Source: JBAXQQ01 sp037131695
Lineage (GTDB): Bacteria; Armatimonadota; Hebobacteria; CAIYQO01
Direction of reading: 5' to 3'
Assembly: GCA_964638715.1 (NCBI GenBank)
Contig: CAZWZF010000028.1
Span: 1 to 58,078 of the forward strand
Length of the DNA stretch: 58,078 nt
A program made the translations under genes and the position numbers. Positions 7,555 through 16,123 of this stretch are shown piece by piece; within the stretch, counting starts at the first letter, position 1; each line of letters begins with the position of its first letter. A model generated the notes under the pieces. It was given only the letters and a program-made list of their open reading frames with translations. It was not told where the DNA came from and searched no databases.

Positions 7555-7956
7555 ATGATTACACGTGAAACGGATTATGCTGTAAGAGCATTGCTGAGTT
7601 TGGCTGATTTTAAAGATAGAATGGTATCAGCTAATGAGTTGGCAGAAGCTTCTGGAATACCATATCGTTTCCTTCGCGGAATTATGCTGAAACTGAGCAA
7701 GTCAAGATTAGTTTACAGTTCCCGTGGTCCAAATGGCGGGATTTCAATGGCGTATCCATTAAACGAATTGTCATTACTTCATATAGTTTTGGCACTTGAC
7801 CCCGACTCTGTTACATTAAACCTTTGCCTTAAACCGGGTGAGTACTGTCAACGCGATGGTACTTGTATTGTTCATGACAAGCTGAAGGAAGTTCAGGAAA
7901 AGCTGCATAACGAATTGGCAGCTATCAAAATTTCCAGTTTGCTTGTCAAAAAATAA
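7555..7956 (+). CDS. Rrf2-family Fe-S transcriptional regulator
   Basis: A 133-residue winged-helix regulator starting MITRETDYAVRALLSLA, the family's N-terminus. The recognition helix region (SGIPYRFLRGIMLKLSKSRLV) is followed by the SSRGPNGGISMA wing. Cys91, Cys98 and Cys104 match the [2Fe-2S] ligands of IscR in position and spacing, so it probably senses redox or Fe-S status. The ATG at 7555 is chosen over a GTG at 7546 because AAAGGTGG sits at the right distance and the family begins at this Met. The peroxiredoxin gene follows 21 bp downstream, suggesting an oxidative-stress operon. The particular regulon (IscR-, NsrR- or other-like) cannot be told from sequence. Confidence 0.9.
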   Translation: MITRETDYAVRALLSLADFKDRMVSANELAEASGIPYRFLRGIMLKLSKSRLVYSSRGPNGGISMAYPLNELSLLHIVLALDPDSVTLNLCLKPGEYCQRDGTCIVHDKLKEVQEKLHNELAAIKISSLLVKK

Positions 7957-7977
7957 CCCACTTTTAAGGAGCAAACT

Positions 7978-8571
7978 ATGTGTACCCTGGTCACCAAGCC
8001 TGCGCCTGACTTTACAGCGCAAGCAGTACTCGGCGATGGAACTATCGAAGAGTTCACCCTATCATCCTTACGCGGAAAATATACGGTTTTATTCTTTTAT
8101 CCGCTTGATTTTACTTTTGTATGCCCGTCAGAAATATTGGCATTCAACGATAAATTAGCTGATTTCAAAGCCAAAGGCGCAGAAGTTATTGGCGTGTCAG
8201 TTGATTCTCAATTCACCCACTTCGCATGGCGCGAGACACCGGTGGCTAAAGGTGGAATTGGGCCAATTGGTTTCCCATTAGTTGCCGATCTCAGCAAAAG
8301 CATATCAAAAGATTATGGCATTCTTTTGGATGCCGGTATCGCTCTGCGCGGATTATTCCTGATAGACAAAGAAGGTGTTGTTCGTTCTGCTGTTATTAAC
8401 GACCTTCCATTAGGCAGATCAGTTGACGAAGCGCTGCGCGTGCTTGACGCTTTAATTTTTGTAGAAAAATATGGCGAAGTCTGTCCTGCCAATTGGCATG
8501 AAGGCGATGGCGGCATGAAAGCAACTGCTGAAGGCGTTGCAGAATGGCTGGCAAAAAAGTACGAAAAGTAA
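7978..8571 (+). CDS. Typical 2-Cys peroxiredoxin (AhpC/Prx1 type)
   Basis: Reduces hydrogen peroxide and organic peroxides in the cytoplasm. The catalytic PxxxTxxC motif is complete (Pro42, Thr46, Cys49 in YPLDFTFVCPSE), Arg124 lies in ALRGLFLID, and the resolving Cys169 is in GEVCPANW. A GGIG loop is present, while the C-terminus ends EWLAKKYEK rather than in the YF motif that makes eukaryotic enzymes peroxide-sensitive. At 197 residues it is full length. It starts after AAGGAG and is very likely co-transcribed with the Rrf2 regulator just upstream. The electron donor is not encoded nearby. Confidence 0.95.
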   Translation: MCTLVTKPAPDFTAQAVLGDGTIEEFTLSSLRGKYTVLFFYPLDFTFVCPSEILAFNDKLADFKAKGAEVIGVSVDSQFTHFAWRETPVAKGGIGPIGFPLVADLSKSISKDYGILLDAGIALRGLFLIDKEGVVRSAVINDLPLGRSVDEALRVLDALIFVEKYGEVCPANWHEGDGGMKATAEGVAEWLAKKYEK

Positions 8572-8579
8572 TATAATGA

Positions 8580-8629
8580 GTGTGCCATCCTGATTTTACA
8601 AATAAAACGATGGGTGGCACACTTTTTTT
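8580..8629 (+). terminator. Peroxiredoxin terminator abutting the next start codon
   Basis: GTGTGCCATCC (8580-8590) pairs with GGGTGGCACAC (8612-8622, one G-T pair) around a 21-nt loop and runs into seven T (8623-8629). The next base is the A of the glycosyltransferase ATG. Confidence 0.85.
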
Positions 8630-9664
8630 ATGAGAATCGCATATATTACAGGTAAATATCCGTCACCATCAGAAACCTTCATTGAACGCGAAATTGTAGG
8701 TATGCGCAAACACAGCCATGAAATTGAAGTTTTTTCAATTGTTGAAGAAAAAGGTCAATTGCCACTGGCGTTAGCATCCGGGATGATTGCCCGCAGATGG
8801 TCAGAACAATTCAAGCAAAAATCTTTCGACCTTATTGTCGCGCATTTTGGAAATTTCACATCTACAATTGCAATGCGCGCCGCCGGGAACATTCCCCTTA
8901 TTATCAGCCTGCATGCACGCGATATCTACGTTGAAGCTGATCAGTTGGAACTTAAAGCTGAAAAGGCAAAACATATCGTAACCTGCACCCAGGAAAATAA
9001 AGTATATCTCGACCAATTACTTCCTGTTTATAAAGAAAAAATATCCCTGATATATCACGGACTGCCCAATAAATGGTTTACACAAAACCAACCTTCAAGA
9101 GAAAGTGCCGGCATATTGAAGTTGCTTGCAGTCGGCAGGTTTGTAGAGAAAAAAGGGTTTCAATTATTGCCAACTGTTATGAAGATATTAGCAGAAAAAG
9201 ATTGTACCATTTCTTTGAAAATTATCGGCAACGGTCCTATGCTGGCAAAATTGCAATCTGATTTCAAAGGGATTCCAGATGTTATTATCAGTCCATGGAT
9301 GGATGAAAATGAACTGATTGAAGAATATTACTACGCCGACATTTTTTTATGTCCATCAGTAATAACGCCAGATAACGACCGCGACGGATTGCCAAATGTT
9401 GTTATTGAAGCAATGGCATGCGGATTGCCGATAATAGGTTCAAATATGAGTGGAATACCAGAAGCCGTTACGGACGGGGTAAATGGATACCTGACTACTC
9501 CCAACTCGCCAGAAGAAATAGCCAACGCAATCATGAAACTATCAAATAACACCAAAAGAGAAGCCATGAGCGAAAACTCTATTGCAATAGCACATGAAAA
9601 ATTTTCTGCTGATAAATGGTACAGTAAACTAAATGAAATATTTCATGCAGCAATAAATAGCTAA
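8630..9664 (+). CDS. GT4-family glycosyltransferase
   Basis: A 344-residue GT-B enzyme. The N-terminal domain begins MRIAYITGKYPSPSETFI, common in WcaL-like family-4 glycosyltransferases; the C-terminal domain holds LLAVGRFVEKKGF, and DGLPNVVIEAMACGLPIIGS, which carries the GT4 EX7E-type nucleotide-sugar site. It probably transfers a sugar from a nucleotide donor to a cell-surface polysaccharide or lipid-linked glycan; donor and acceptor are unknown. The start has no ribosome binding site: it sits directly on the T tract of the upstream terminator, so it may be read from a leaderless transcript or at low level. It stands alone, convergent with the next gene. Confidence 0.9.
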   Translation: MRIAYITGKYPSPSETFIEREIVGMRKHSHEIEVFSIVEEKGQLPLALASGMIARRWSEQFKQKSFDLIVAHFGNFTSTIAMRAAGNIPLIISLHARDIYVEADQLELKAEKAKHIVTCTQENKVYLDQLLPVYKEKISLIYHGLPNKWFTQNQPSRESAGILKLLAVGRFVEKKGFQLLPTVMKILAEKDCTISLKIIGNGPMLAKLQSDFKGIPDVIISPWMDENELIEEYYYADIFLCPSVITPDNDRDGLPNVVIEAMACGLPIIGSNMSGIPEAVTDGVNGYLTTPNSPEEIANAIMKLSNNTKREAMSENSIAIAHEKFSADKWYSKLNEIFHAAINS

Positions 9665-9682
9665 CAATTGTAACTTTTCATT

Positions 9683-9841
9683 TTTTACATCGATTAATAG
9701 GATCAAAAGTATAGGATAAATCTAATTTCAGAAATTTAGTTTTCCTATACTTAATGGTCATTTCGACAGTAACCGGTCGCAGAACTTGTATTAGTAACTA
9801 TAAACGAAATAATCATTTTTATCCTGCTAATCGATGTAAAA
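9683..9841. repeat. 159-bp element bounded by 21-bp inverted repeats
   Basis: The ends 9683-9703 (TTTTACATCGATT...) and 9821-9841 (...AATCGATGTAAAA) are inverted copies agreeing at 19 of 21 positions. Inside, AAGTATAGGA (9708-9717) and TCCTATACTT (9742-9751) form another perfect 10-bp inverted repeat. The element fills the 206-bp gap between two convergent genes. It may be a MITE-like insertion or a long bidirectional terminator. No open frame is inside and no clear target duplication was seen. Confidence 0.65.
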
Positions 9842-9870
9842 TAAAACATAAGATAACTGGTTCATACTAT

Positions 9871-10827
9871 TTATTTCGCCATTGCTTTAGCACGAATTAC
9901 TACTCTCGTCGGATGCAATTCATCTTCTAATTTCATCGGGAAGTTATCTTTGTCGTTTATGCAATCAACAAATAAATTATACCAGTTGTATTGTGGCGAG
10001 GATGTATCTAACGAACCCATATCTTTATCACCTAACACAAGTCGTGATTTTGTTCCGCCGTCAGTTGCTTCAATCATTCCTTTGGTGCCAAATATGCGCA
10101 AGGCTTCATTTCCCCAACTCCCAAAACCAGTTTGATTCAGATAATTTGCAATAATAGTAGCAATTGCCCCATTTTCCAGCAGTACTGTAATTGATGAGGC
10201 GATGCGGCATTCACCATCTTTAACAGGATTGCCATTTTTTGTTTCTACGCAATGCAACACATCTTTAACTTTCAGGTTTGTTACCTGGGTAACCATGCGG
10301 ACAGCGTGAATAGCAACCTGGCAGGTTAATCCACCGTCAATATTTTCATCCTGCGGCCTGTTGTCGTGCCATGGATAGGACTTTTGAGCGAATACCTGAA
10401 CAATATCACCGATTCCCCCACCCTGTACAATACCGTGCATTGCATAATATGGCTGTTCATATCCTGATCCAGCCATTTCACGAAAGATACACCCGGTCTG
10501 CTTTGATGTTTCAATCAGCGCATCAAGATCTTCTTCATTCATAGCACATGGTTTTTCAGCATATACATGTTTTCCTGCCCGCATTGCCAGGATAGCCTGG
10601 GCTGCCTGTTGCGAACGAAAAGCAGAACACAAAGATACCATGTTAACTTTATCATCATTCAATAACTCTTCAAAAGAATTATATTTTTTGCATTCACGAT
10701 ACGATTCCGGCATATTCTCAGTCGGGATTTCACCAAACCCGATTAATTCAACATCAGGATTAGTGAAAAATGAATTTTGTATCTGGTGGCCATTGCTGCC
10801 CCAAAGTGCTAAACCTATTTTACTCAT
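9871..10827 (-). CDS. Gfo/Idh/MocA-family oxidoreductase
   Basis: A 318-residue NAD(P)-dependent dehydrogenase. The Rossmann start is slightly unusual (IGLALWGSNGHQ), then VSLCSAFRSQ and the family EKP motif in HVYAEKPCA. The C-terminal domain includes IDGGLTCQVAIHAVRM with the expected catalytic-side His. Such enzymes oxidise sugars, inositols or their derivatives; the substrate cannot be named. The start ATG follows GGGGAG. The ROK kinase lies upstream on the same strand but a terminator separates them, so it is probably a separate unit. Confidence 0.88.
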   Translation of the reverse strand: MSKIGLALWGSNGHQIQNSFFTNPDVELIGFGEIPTENMPESYRECKKYNSFEELLNDDKVNMVSLCSAFRSQQAAQAILAMRAGKHVYAEKPCAMNEEDLDALIETSKQTGCIFREMAGSGYEQPYYAMHGIVQGGGIGDIVQVFAQKSYPWHDNRPQDENIDGGLTCQVAIHAVRMVTQVTNLKVKDVLHCVETKNGNPVKDGECRIASSITVLLENGAIATIIANYLNQTGFGSWGNEALRIFGTKGMIEATDGGTKSRLVLGDKDMGSLDTSSPQYNWYNLFVDCINDKDNFPMKLEDELHPTRVVIRAKAMAK

Positions 10828-10918
10828 AATATTTCTCCCCGCGGAAAATCCGCACTGCCATTAACATAATCAGTCACATCAATTTTCTTGCCTGGTTTTG
10901 CCCAGGAAATTCCCATCT

Positions 10919-10994
10919 CGAAAAATAAATTCTTTGTCTGACGAAAAAAAGTCTCAAAATCTCATCATTCCTTATTTCAGGACAATTAAAATAA
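10919..10994 (+). repeat. Dispersed 76-bp repeat, copy A
   Basis: From CGAAAAATAAA through TTGTCTGA, CTCAAAAT and CCTTATT to GGACAATT this stretch matches 40514-40589 at roughly three quarters or more of positions, over the same 76 bp and in the same orientation on the + strand. It lies between the Gfo/Idh gene start and the terminator of the ROK kinase. It is non-coding; origin and function are unknown. Confidence 0.75.
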
Positions 10995-10995
10995 A

Positions 10996-11022
10996 AAAGC
11001 CCCCTGATAGTCAGAGGGCTTT
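10996..11022 (-). terminator. Terminator of the ROK kinase gene
   Basis: AAAGCCCCCTGA (10996-11007) pairs with TCAGAGGGCTTT (11011-11022) with one mismatch around a TAG loop. On the - strand the stem runs straight into a T tract. It lies 10 bp after the kinase stop. Confidence 0.8.
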
Positions 11023-11032
11023 CTCGGTATTA

Positions 11033-12028
11033 TTATTTTACTTCAGCAGCAGAATATACTAAGCTTGCTCCGCCGTATATACCGGCATCATCGCCTAAAC
11101 CAGCAGGAACAATTTTATCGGTATCTATTGGCACCATATTGCCACGCCAGCTTACAGTGCGGCGAATAGCCCCAAACAACAAATCACCAGCCTGGCTGAT
11201 ACCACCACCAATAATAAATATTTCAGGGTTATATAACTGTACAAGGTTAGCGACACCAAGTCCAACCCACATACCTGTTTCTTCCAGTACTTCTTTAGCC
11301 AATTCATCGCCATCATTTGCTGCTTCAGCGATGACTGCAGGAGTAATTGCAGATATTTCAAAATTTGTCATTTTTCCGATAGAACTTGGACGTCCGGTCT
11401 GCAACTTTTCCGCAGCACGCTCAATAATAGCATCGCGGCTTGCCATTGCTTCCCAGCAGCCATGATTGCCGCATGCGCATTTGCGACCATTGGGAGAAAC
11501 CGTCATGTGACCGACTTCAGCAAAACCTTCACCACTGCCTAACATCAATTGACCATTAGCAATGAGACTGCCGCCAATACCTGTTCCAAGGGTAATCATC
11601 ACTACCCAGTTATAACCTTTGCCGGCACCGAATCTGTATTCACCCATACTTGCCGTTTTCACATCATTTTTCATGAATGCAGCAACTCCAAAATGTTCTT
11701 CAAATTTGCTTAACAGATCTATTTCAACCCATCCTTTGAAGTTTGGGGAATAATGAACAATGCCATTCACGCTATCATGACGTCCCGGCACACCCATGCC
11801 GATACCTATCATATCTTTTATATCGACGCCAGCATTACTGACGGCTTCTTCAATGGCTTCAATAATCATTTGTTGGGTTGCTTCCAATCCATCCTGAGCC
11901 ATGGCTGGACGACGGCCTTCACCCAATTTCGCACCATCTTTTGCAATAACGCCAGCCCGCACATTTGTACCGCCAACATCAACACCTACTGCGTATGTAC
12001 CAGTTAAATTAAGAGTTTTTCGTGACAC
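11033..12028 (-). CDS. ROK-family sugar kinase, probably glucokinase
   Basis: A 331-residue ROK protein. The ATP-binding start GVDVGGTNVRAGVI, the GTGIGGSLI and VGHMTVSPNG segments and the zinc-binding CACGNHGCWE (after the conserved His) are all present. ROK kinases phosphorylate glucose, N-acetylmannosamine, fructose or allose; the overall pattern best resembles bacterial glucokinases of this family, but substrate is not certain. It has no N-terminal helix-turn-helix, so it is a kinase rather than a ROK repressor. The start ATG follows GGAGGT. It is divergent from the propeller protein gene; the 223-bp gap between them must hold both promoters. Confidence 0.9.
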   Translation of the reverse strand: MSRKTLNLTGTYAVGVDVGGTNVRAGVIAKDGAKLGEGRRPAMAQDGLEATQQMIIEAIEEAVSNAGVDIKDMIGIGMGVPGRHDSVNGIVHYSPNFKGWVEIDLLSKFEEHFGVAAFMKNDVKTASMGEYRFGAGKGYNWVVMITLGTGIGGSLIANGQLMLGSGEGFAEVGHMTVSPNGRKCACGNHGCWEAMASRDAIIERAAEKLQTGRPSSIGKMTNFEISAITPAVIAEAANDGDELAKEVLEETGMWVGLGVANLVQLYNPEIFIIGGGISQAGDLLFGAIRRTVSWRGNMVPIDTDKIVPAGLGDDAGIYGGASLVYSAAEVK

Positions 12029-12251
12029 TAAAAAGTTACCTCCAAAGATATTAACTAATATTTTTCAACAAACCATAACATATCCCTGCAAATTGAAATA
12101 AAAGAATTGCAGAAGAGAAGATATTAACCAGTATAAAGGTAAAAAACTATTGCTACAGTCAACACGCCGGCGTATAATATGCGTGTTATTATCCATGCAT
12201 CTAATCAGTGTGCATTTTCGTATAATATATATCAAATAAAGGAAAAATTGA

Positions 12252-14522
12252 ATGTTACGACATATTCTGTTTATATTCATGCTCCTCTTAGCTATATTGG
12301 CATTTGCTGATACACCGCGTGACCGTATTGCTTTTCAGCGTAATTCATTAGGCGAAGATAATTCAAATATTGTCCTTATGTATCTGCAAAACGATGATTC
12401 CGGTATTACCGACCTTAAATTAGACCGTGAATTGCCAGGCTCACGCATAACCCCTGCATTATCGCCAGATGGAAAATGGCTGGCATTTTCAACCAAAATC
12501 GGCAAAGAATATCAGCTATATATAGTACAAATAGATGACCAGAATCGTGTTGTAAACCTGCCAATACGATTAAGCCAGGATGATGATATCACTGAAAAGT
12601 TTCCGGCATGGTCAGCAGATGGTGAATTTTTATCATATTTCGCAGTAGAAAAAACTGATAATGGCGATAAAACATCCTTGCGCATAATTCGCAAGGATGG
12701 CACAGAACGAAAAATATTAGTAGATGACCTGGGGACAGCAGTTGCCTCTCCTATATTTTCACCGGATAGCCAATCTATCTACTACCTGTTGGCTTCCAGA
12801 AATAATCGCACTATTTATAAAGTTTCTGTAACTGGCGGCACACCAGTTTCAAGTCCTAAAACAGGTATCACCAACTTTGCTTTATCACCAGATGGCAATT
12901 CCATTGCCGCTCTTGTAATAGGGTTAGATGGTCTTTCCCGTGATTTATGGGTAGGTCAGCCTATAGGTTCCACCGGTACTACCATAGCTAAAAAAATATA
13001 TGATGCCGGCGGCATAACATGGCCGCGGCCTGACAAAATCATTCTTCGTGCAGCCCGTATTAACAATTTAAATAAAGTTATTGGATTTTGGATGATGTCA
13101 CCTAAAGGTTTAGATATTAAAACTATCAGCATGCCTTATGATATCAGCCAAATTGCATCATTTTCAGTTCAGTCAAATCGTCCGGCATCAGGTGTAGAGC
13201 CTGGCAATACAGTTCCGGTTCCTCCAGCATTGCCGGTGGACAATAACCCAACACCGATTGTAGACCCACAGCCAACAACCGACCCGGAAAAATTTGGTCC
13301 GGTGACTATAAAATCACCTTCTGCAAATGACCAAATACACGGAACAGCTAAAATTGATATCATCTGCGACCCTTCAGTGAAAACAGTTATTATTGCTTTG
13401 CAAACAACTGAAAAAAAGCTGAATCCTGCTGACGAAAAACCTGTAGAATTTTTCCTAACCAGTAATGAAGTCGTTAAGGTTGAAAATAAACCCGGCAAAG
13501 TAAGTTACGATTGGAACACTCAGGCATTAAAAACTATGGATCCGCGGGACTATAACAGTAAATTCCCTAATAACTATAAAGAATTTACCCAATTCCCGGA
13601 TGGAAAATATACTATTATAGTCAAAGGTATCGATGAACAAGGTAAGGAATCCGGCGTTGCTAAACTTACTGTTAATATAATGAATAATATCCCAGATCAG
13701 GGTAAAACCTATGATTGTTATTACACTTTCCGGCAAAATTACGTAGATAATTACAATGTTCATGCCGATGCCACCTTCTTTGGTGTTTCCGAAGGTGACG
13801 CGTTGAATATGAACGCATCGCTTGATGTGATGGTAAGAAGAGAAGTTAAAGGCAATCCTCCAGGATATGCTGAGTTTGAAACAACAGTCAGCACCAAAAA
13901 CTCTAACAATAACATGGCATTAGTTTATGGCGGAAAACGTTCTACACTTCCTGAAGCAATGGGATCATTAATTGGTACTTACCGTATAGAGAAAAATGGT
14001 GATTTGAAATATTCACAGCAAGACGATGATTTCACCTCGTTATCTTACAGCCAGATATCCGTGCCATTTAAAGTTGGCGGAATTAGCCTGAAAGATTCCT
14101 GGAGTGCACCGTTATGGTTCACCAGCGACATCCTTTCCCGAACAGCTATTTCATTCAATGCCAGCCATACATTTGATGGAGTTGAATATTCAGGAAATAA
14201 CCCAACTATCAGAATCCGTTCTGATATATCAATTAGTGGAACAAAACTGGTGCTGGCAACAAAACCATCTGATGAAGCTCCAACTGCAATAATTTTGCGT
14301 GATGGAACTGTAGCAGACCCGATAGTTATTACGCCAGGCGACCCCGGCCATCTGCCAGATAAGTTGCGGGTGCAGAAGTTTACCGGCGTTCGGTATGCAT
14401 GGTATGACCCATCAATAAAAGCGGTAGTTCGAATTGAAGATTACTTGTTATATTCCGTATATATTCCTTATGTAAATGGTAAAAAGGCATACCTGGTAAG
14501 ATATACATATACAAAGATTTAA
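12252..14522 (+). CDS. Secreted TolB/WD40-like propeller protein with C-terminal unknown domain
   Basis: 756 residues. A signal peptide (about residues 1-19, cut near AFA-DTP) precedes PD40/TolB-like repeats to about residue 300, recognisable by repeated SPDGKWLAFS, SADGEFLSYF, SPDSQSIYYL and SPDGNSIAAL. A proline-rich linker (about 312-345) leads to an Ig-like segment (IKSPSANDQIHGTAKIDI) and a beta-rich C-terminal third that was not recognised. It is probably exported and binds a ligand or protein outside the cytoplasm. No Pal or Tol genes are adjacent, so a true TolB role is unlikely. Start follows AAAGGAAAA. The ComEC-like gene follows after 10 bp and its ribosome binding site overlaps this stop codon, so they form an operon. 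Confidence 0.75.
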   Translation: MLRHILFIFMLLLAILAFADTPRDRIAFQRNSLGEDNSNIVLMYLQNDDSGITDLKLDRELPGSRITPALSPDGKWLAFSTKIGKEYQLYIVQIDDQNRVVNLPIRLSQDDDITEKFPAWSADGEFLSYFAVEKTDNGDKTSLRIIRKDGTERKILVDDLGTAVASPIFSPDSQSIYYLLASRNNRTIYKVSVTGGTPVSSPKTGITNFALSPDGNSIAALVIGLDGLSRDLWVGQPIGSTGTTIAKKIYDAGGITWPRPDKIILRAARINNLNKVIGFWMMSPKGLDIKTISMPYDISQIASFSVQSNRPASGVEPGNTVPVPPALPVDNNPTPIVDPQPTTDPEKFGPVTIKSPSANDQIHGTAKIDIICDPSVKTVIIALQTTEKKLNPADEKPVEFFLTSNEVVKVENKPGKVSYDWNTQALKTMDPRDYNSKFPNNYKEFTQFPDGKYTIIVKGIDEQGKESGVAKLTVNIMNNIPDQGKTYDCYYTFRQNYVDNYNVHADATFFGVSEGDALNMNASLDVMVRREVKGNPPGYAEFETTVSTKNSNNNMALVYGGKRSTLPEAMGSLIGTYRIEKNGDLKYSQQDDDFTSLSYSQISVPFKVGGISLKDSWSAPLWFTSDILSRTAISFNASHTFDGVEYSGNNPTIRIRSDISISGTKLVLATKPSDEAPTAIILRDGTVADPIVITPGDPGHLPDKLRVQKFTGVRYAWYDPSIKAVVRIEDYLLYSVYIPYVNGKKAYLVRYTYTKI

Positions 14523-14532
14523 GGAGTTTCGC

Positions 14533-16119
14533 ATGTTTTTAATGGCCGGTACAGCAATCAATTGGTTATTGCGTCGGCCATTATTTGTCATTACCATTGC
14601 CTGGATTGCAGGAATAATTTTATCTGAACATTTCCACCCCATTGCTTTCCTTGTTTTGGCAATAATTTCATTATTAATCTGGTTATTCAAGCAAGCATCT
14701 TCTGTTTTTTTATTGCTATTCATTCTATTCATTTCTTCTGCATACTGCAGTTTTAAACGCGAGATTTATGATAATGTGCAGATCACCGGAGGGTTGTATA
14801 CCGGATACACAGAAAATTCCGCAGATATCTATCGGGATTTCGATAAAATGCGTTGGCGAACAGAAGCTGTATTAACTGCGAAAAGAAACGGCAATGAATG
14901 GTTGCCGGTGACATACCATGTGATAATATCCGGTACTGATACCCCGCCTGAACCTGGGTATGAAATGAATTTAACAATGAAAAATATGGAGATGCCTGAA
15001 TCAGGGAATATATACAATTTCGACGATAAAACCTGGCAGATGTCACGCGGCATATCTGGCAGGATGAAAGTAATTGCGTTGGAATACACTGGAAAACCTG
15101 CAGGAAATGCTACCCGATCTAATATCCGTGTATACCTGCAAACCAGACTGCAACAGGCGATGACAGGTAATTACAGTGCTTTGCATACATCATTATTAAG
15201 CGGTATCGTCCTCGGTGCTCATGGTACGCCACCACCCGCAATATTGACAGATAGTTTCACTCGTTCCGGCACTATTCATATCCTGATAGTATCCGGCAGC
15301 CAGGTAGCATTGCTTGCCGGTATATTTCTGCTGCCTTTGCTGGCTTTGCCGTCTGGCGGATTAACATTCACTTATCCAAGACTGCGTATCCTGTTAACTA
15401 TCTGTTCATTAATGGTATTAGCGTTTTATTTGATAATATCTGATCGGGGACCATCAATTGACCGTGCGGTTTTAATGGTGCTGCTTGGTACTCTATCAAT
15501 GGTGCTGTCATTTTCGCCATTAGCATTAAAACGTTCGTACCGTCCTGATCATATAACATTGTTAGCTGCGGCAGCATTAATTCAACTTCTCATAAATCCA
15601 TTTTTAATTTATGACCCAGGGTTTTTATTGTCATACCTTGCAGTTGCCGGGATGATATTAATGGCGCCGATATTTATTCGTGTCACTCATTTCTTGCCAC
15701 GAGTTATATCATTTGGATTATCCGCTACCCTTGGGGCAATAATCGCAATTTTGCCGGTATTAGCATGGTATTTCGGCAATATTCCTCTTGTCGCGCCGAT
15801 ATCAAACCTATTGATTATTCCAATTGCCAGTTTATTGCTGCCATTGGGATTGATTGCATTCATGTTATCAGCAATCAATACAACTATCGCCATCCCAATA
15901 TGCTATATTTGTGCATGGCTGCTGGATGGTTTAATATCTATTAATCAATTTATGGCAAATATTCCCGAGGCATCAATTACATTTTATACCCGGTCGCCAT
16001 TAACCATTTTTATATATTTGTTATCAGTCATTATATTCTTAATCTTCCTGCAAAAATTAGCACAAAAACTACAGCCATTAATTCCGGCAGTAGAGCAAAA
16101 ACCAATTCGGATGTGGTAA
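14533..16119 (+). CDS. ComEC/Rec2-family protein without the nuclease domain
   Basis: A 528-residue polytopic membrane protein. The N-terminus has three hydrophobic segments and an OB-like DUF4131-type region (residues about 85-190), followed by the Competence domain with GTIHILIVSGSQVALLAG, equivalent to the SH-I-x-A-V-S-G-x-H motif of ComEC, and some eight further membrane segments. ComEC forms the channel that takes single-stranded DNA into the cytoplasm. The C-terminal metallo-beta-lactamase-like domain of full-length (700-800 residue) ComEC is missing; the protein ends shortly after the last membrane helix. The gene start is set by AAGGAG overlapping the upstream stop. Its stop is four bp from the convergent RACo stop. 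Confidence 0.87.
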   Translation: MFLMAGTAINWLLRRPLFVITIAWIAGIILSEHFHPIAFLVLAIISLLIWLFKQASSVFLLLFILFISSAYCSFKREIYDNVQITGGLYTGYTENSADIYRDFDKMRWRTEAVLTAKRNGNEWLPVTYHVIISGTDTPPEPGYEMNLTMKNMEMPESGNIYNFDDKTWQMSRGISGRMKVIALEYTGKPAGNATRSNIRVYLQTRLQQAMTGNYSALHTSLLSGIVLGAHGTPPPAILTDSFTRSGTIHILIVSGSQVALLAGIFLLPLLALPSGGLTFTYPRLRILLTICSLMVLAFYLIISDRGPSIDRAVLMVLLGTLSMVLSFSPLALKRSYRPDHITLLAAAALIQLLINPFLIYDPGFLLSYLAVAGMILMAPIFIRVTHFLPRVISFGLSATLGAIIAILPVLAWYFGNIPLVAPISNLLIIPIASLLLPLGLIAFMLSAINTTIAIPICYICAWLLDGLISINQFMANIPEASITFYTRSPLTIFIYLLSVIIFLIFLQKLAQKLQPLIPAVEQKPIRMW

Positions 16120-16123
16120 TAAA

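Noticed and set aside
12130..12164. Possible promoter for the ROK kinase (TTGACT and TATACT on the - strand)
   Set aside because: The hexamers are about 21 bp apart, too far for a normal sigma-70 promoter.
12252..14522. True TolB of a Tol-Pal system
   Set aside because: Only the propeller repeats are similar; the N- and C-terminal domains differ and no tolA, tolQ, tolR or pal lies nearby.
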